Origin: Pseudoscleropodium purum
Lineage: Eukaryota > Streptophyta > Bryopsida > Hypnales > Brachytheciaceae
Length of the DNA stretch: 64,000 nucleotides
Direction: 5' to 3'
NCBI GenBank assembly: GCA_963969395.1
Contig: OZ017801.1
Coordinates: forward strand, 12,281,611 to 12,345,610
The notes under the pieces: generated by a model
Databases searched by the model: none
Seen by the model: only the letters and a program-made list of their open reading frames with translations
Told to the model about the DNA's origin: nothing
Position numbers and translations under genes: made by a program
Shown here: positions 62,104-64,000 of the stretch, piece by piece
Layout: every line of letters starts with the position of its first letter
Numbering within the stretch: the first letter of the stretch is position 1

Positions 62104-62817
62104 TTAAAAGAAACAATGTCTAGGTGACATTTGTATTTTCTATAACATGAAAATGGAAATTCTATGCAAATTCAATCACATTGAATTTTGAAACAATGCG
62201 TCCAAAACATTTGAATTGTTCAATTTCATATTTATAATTTAATCTTTGTAATAGGCTCTACAAAAATCTAATTGCTTACATACTTAAGCAATAACTCCAA
62301 AGGTTTAGTTATAGTATGGACATTTAAAATTGATCTTTTAATGCAAATTCAATATGTATACATGATGTATATAATATATATGTTGCTTTCATCACATTTA
62401 GTAATCTCATCTATTAGTCCAGTCATTTAAAAAAAAATATTAGATATTATTAGATTGTCAAATGAGTTACTTAAATTCAATAATAGTATTTGTAGCATCT
62501 TTGCATTATCCCTTAAATTATGAATGTATATCCACAATTATGTTTTCTTTTTTCCTTTTCTTCATTGAATTTTTATATATATTGAAAGTTAAATGAAATT
62601 AAAAAATTTATCAAATTAATTTGCAAGCTTATTACAATATATTGCTATCATTATAACCTCTACTGATGATAAAAAATTTAATTTGCTAAAAAGAATTTTT
62701 TTTTTTGACAAACTTTTGATATACTGTACTATGCTTTTAAATTGATTTTGCATATATGTATTTTATAATGGTCAACTTATGTATTGATCATATTGATTTT
62801 ATTATTGACAAATATTA

Positions 62818-63897
62818 GGTTGTTGCAAAAAACACCAGCTAATTTGTTTATTATTTAAAAAAATCGGTTTATATCCAACAAAAAAACTTTTGAATTATGA
62901 AACCAATGCCCAAAACAAAAAATTGTTTCTAGAATTTTTGACTGCAATTTTATCCCTTATTTTCCAAAAAATTAAAAAATCATTTTATATTGAAAAATCA
63001 ATTGTTAAACAGACATGCTTTTGGATTTAAGGGTTTTCTTATACTAAATACCAATTCAAATTATTGATTTTTGGTTGAAATTTTTATGATATATTTTTAC
63101 AGTAGGTAGACATGTCTCAACCAAAGAGCATCTAAAAAACATTATTTTATATCCTCCACACTTGTGCAAAGAGGCCTCTCTTTTGGATGCACTTGTAAAC
63201 ATTAAAAATGATTTTGATCTCATTTTTTTGTTCAAACCTCATCACTAAGAAGTCTTCCCAAATGCTCTTTCTCTTAATTTTTTTGAAAACTGATTTTTTC
63301 TATTTCTTATAAATAAAAATGTCCAACTATGCATTTTCTTTACAATAATTCTATGTCCAAAAATTTGTCCAAAAAAATAATTTGGACATTTTAATTTGTA
63401 GAAAATAGAAAATCAATTTTCAACAAAATTAAAAAATTAGTATTAGAAAAGACTTCATGGTGATGAGATTTGATTAAAAAAATGAGGTCAAAACCATTTT
63501 TAATGTTTACAAGTGTTTGTGCAAGGGAGGCCTCTTTGCATGAACGTGGATGACATAAAATAATGTTTTTTTAGATGCCCTTTAGTAGGGACATATCTAT
63601 CTACTATAAAACTATACCATAGAAATTTCAACCAAAACTCATTACTTTGAATTAGTATTTAGTATAAGAAAATCCTAAACCCAAAAGTGTGACATATTAA
63701 CAAAATTGACATTCAAATGTAAAATGATTTTTTTTTAATTTAAAAATAAATAAAAAATTTGATTACAATGAAGTTAACTAAAAATGTTTTCTTTTTTAAT
63801 TTTTAGCATTGGGTTTTTAATTCAAAAGTTATAGCCGATGACAAGAAAGTCACTCTAATTGTGATGTGAAAACATGTCGGTGTTTCTTGCAATGACC
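62818..63897. mobile_element. Large foldback element of about 1.1 kb
   Basis: The ends are ggttgttgcaaaaaacacca and, read inward, ggtcattgcaagaaacaccg. Successive blocks pair across a centre near 63350: caaaaaaacttttgaattat with taacttttgaattaaaaacc read inward; ggatttaagggttttcttat with gggtttaggattttcttata; catctaaaaaacattatttt with catctaaaaaaacattattt; and agaggcctctcttttggatg with aggcctccct. Arms are about 500 bases each with moderate divergence. The target duplication is unresolved. It may be a long-terminal-inverted-repeat Mutator-type or a foldback element. Confidence 0.7.
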
Positions 63898-64000
63898 ATG
63901 TTATGATATTAAATATACTATTAAATTCATTTATTTCATCTCATTGAGTATGCTTTTGTAAAGTCCATATTTCATTACACTTGCAAAATTAAATTTTATA

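Noticed and set aside
34116..62107. CCCTAAA words at element ends as interstitial telomere repeats
   Set aside because: CCCTAAA is the plant telomere unit, but here it appears once per element end and next to TTAA, never as a tandem array.

Overview
The window is AT-rich nuclear DNA from a plant-lineage eukaryote (streptophyte). Its one certain gene is a complete ferric-chelate reductase/oxidase (FRO) of plant type with seven GT-AG introns, on the minus strand at 43294-47997. A second plant-type fragment, the end of a TOM1/THH1-like membrane protein gene, lies at the left edge. Long gene-poor stretches filled with small non-autonomous transposons suggest a large genome such as a bryophyte, lycophyte, fern or gymnosperm; I cannot place it more closely. 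A short open frame at 17088 loosely resembles axonemal dynein heavy chain, which would fit a plant with swimming sperm, but this is weak.

Layout. 1-0.9 kb: last two visible exons of the TOM1/THH1-like gene. 2.4-7.2 kb: a composite repeat (family M here) with internal duplications. 8.1-10 kb: another repeat (family C) interrupted by an inserted element. 10-22 kb: AT-rich DNA with simple repeats and one short coding-like frame. 22.3-24.1 kb: exon-like pieces of an unrecognised gene. 24.1-29.9 kb: further M and C copies, with a large foldback between them. 30-36 kb: several inverted-repeat elements. 36.1-37.3 kb: a GC-richer island with palindromes and unassigned open frames. 37.3-43 kb: AT-rich, one partial element. 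43.3-48.3 kb: the FRO gene and its promoter region. 48.5-55.7 kb: no gene I can support, one MITE and one GC-rich patch. 55.7-64 kb: densely nested transposons ending in a foldback of about 1.1 kb.

The main discovery is in the repeats. A family of roughly 0.7-1 kb coding-less elements ends in CCCCTAAAG-type inverted repeats and is flanked by TTAA, as in piggyBac-type transposition. Two copies or relatives were hit by younger elements whose target duplications are perfect: a GC-rich hAT-type MITE (8-bp duplication GGCCTAAG) and a CACTA-type foldback MITE (3-bp duplication TAT). A further MITE family makes 4-bp duplications. No transposase gene was recognised, so all these elements depend on enzymes encoded elsewhere.

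The FRO protein is predicted to pass electrons from NADPH through FAD and two haems across a membrane to ferric iron. Its eight exons join in frame to give 766 residues. No operon-like or functional grouping of genes is visible.
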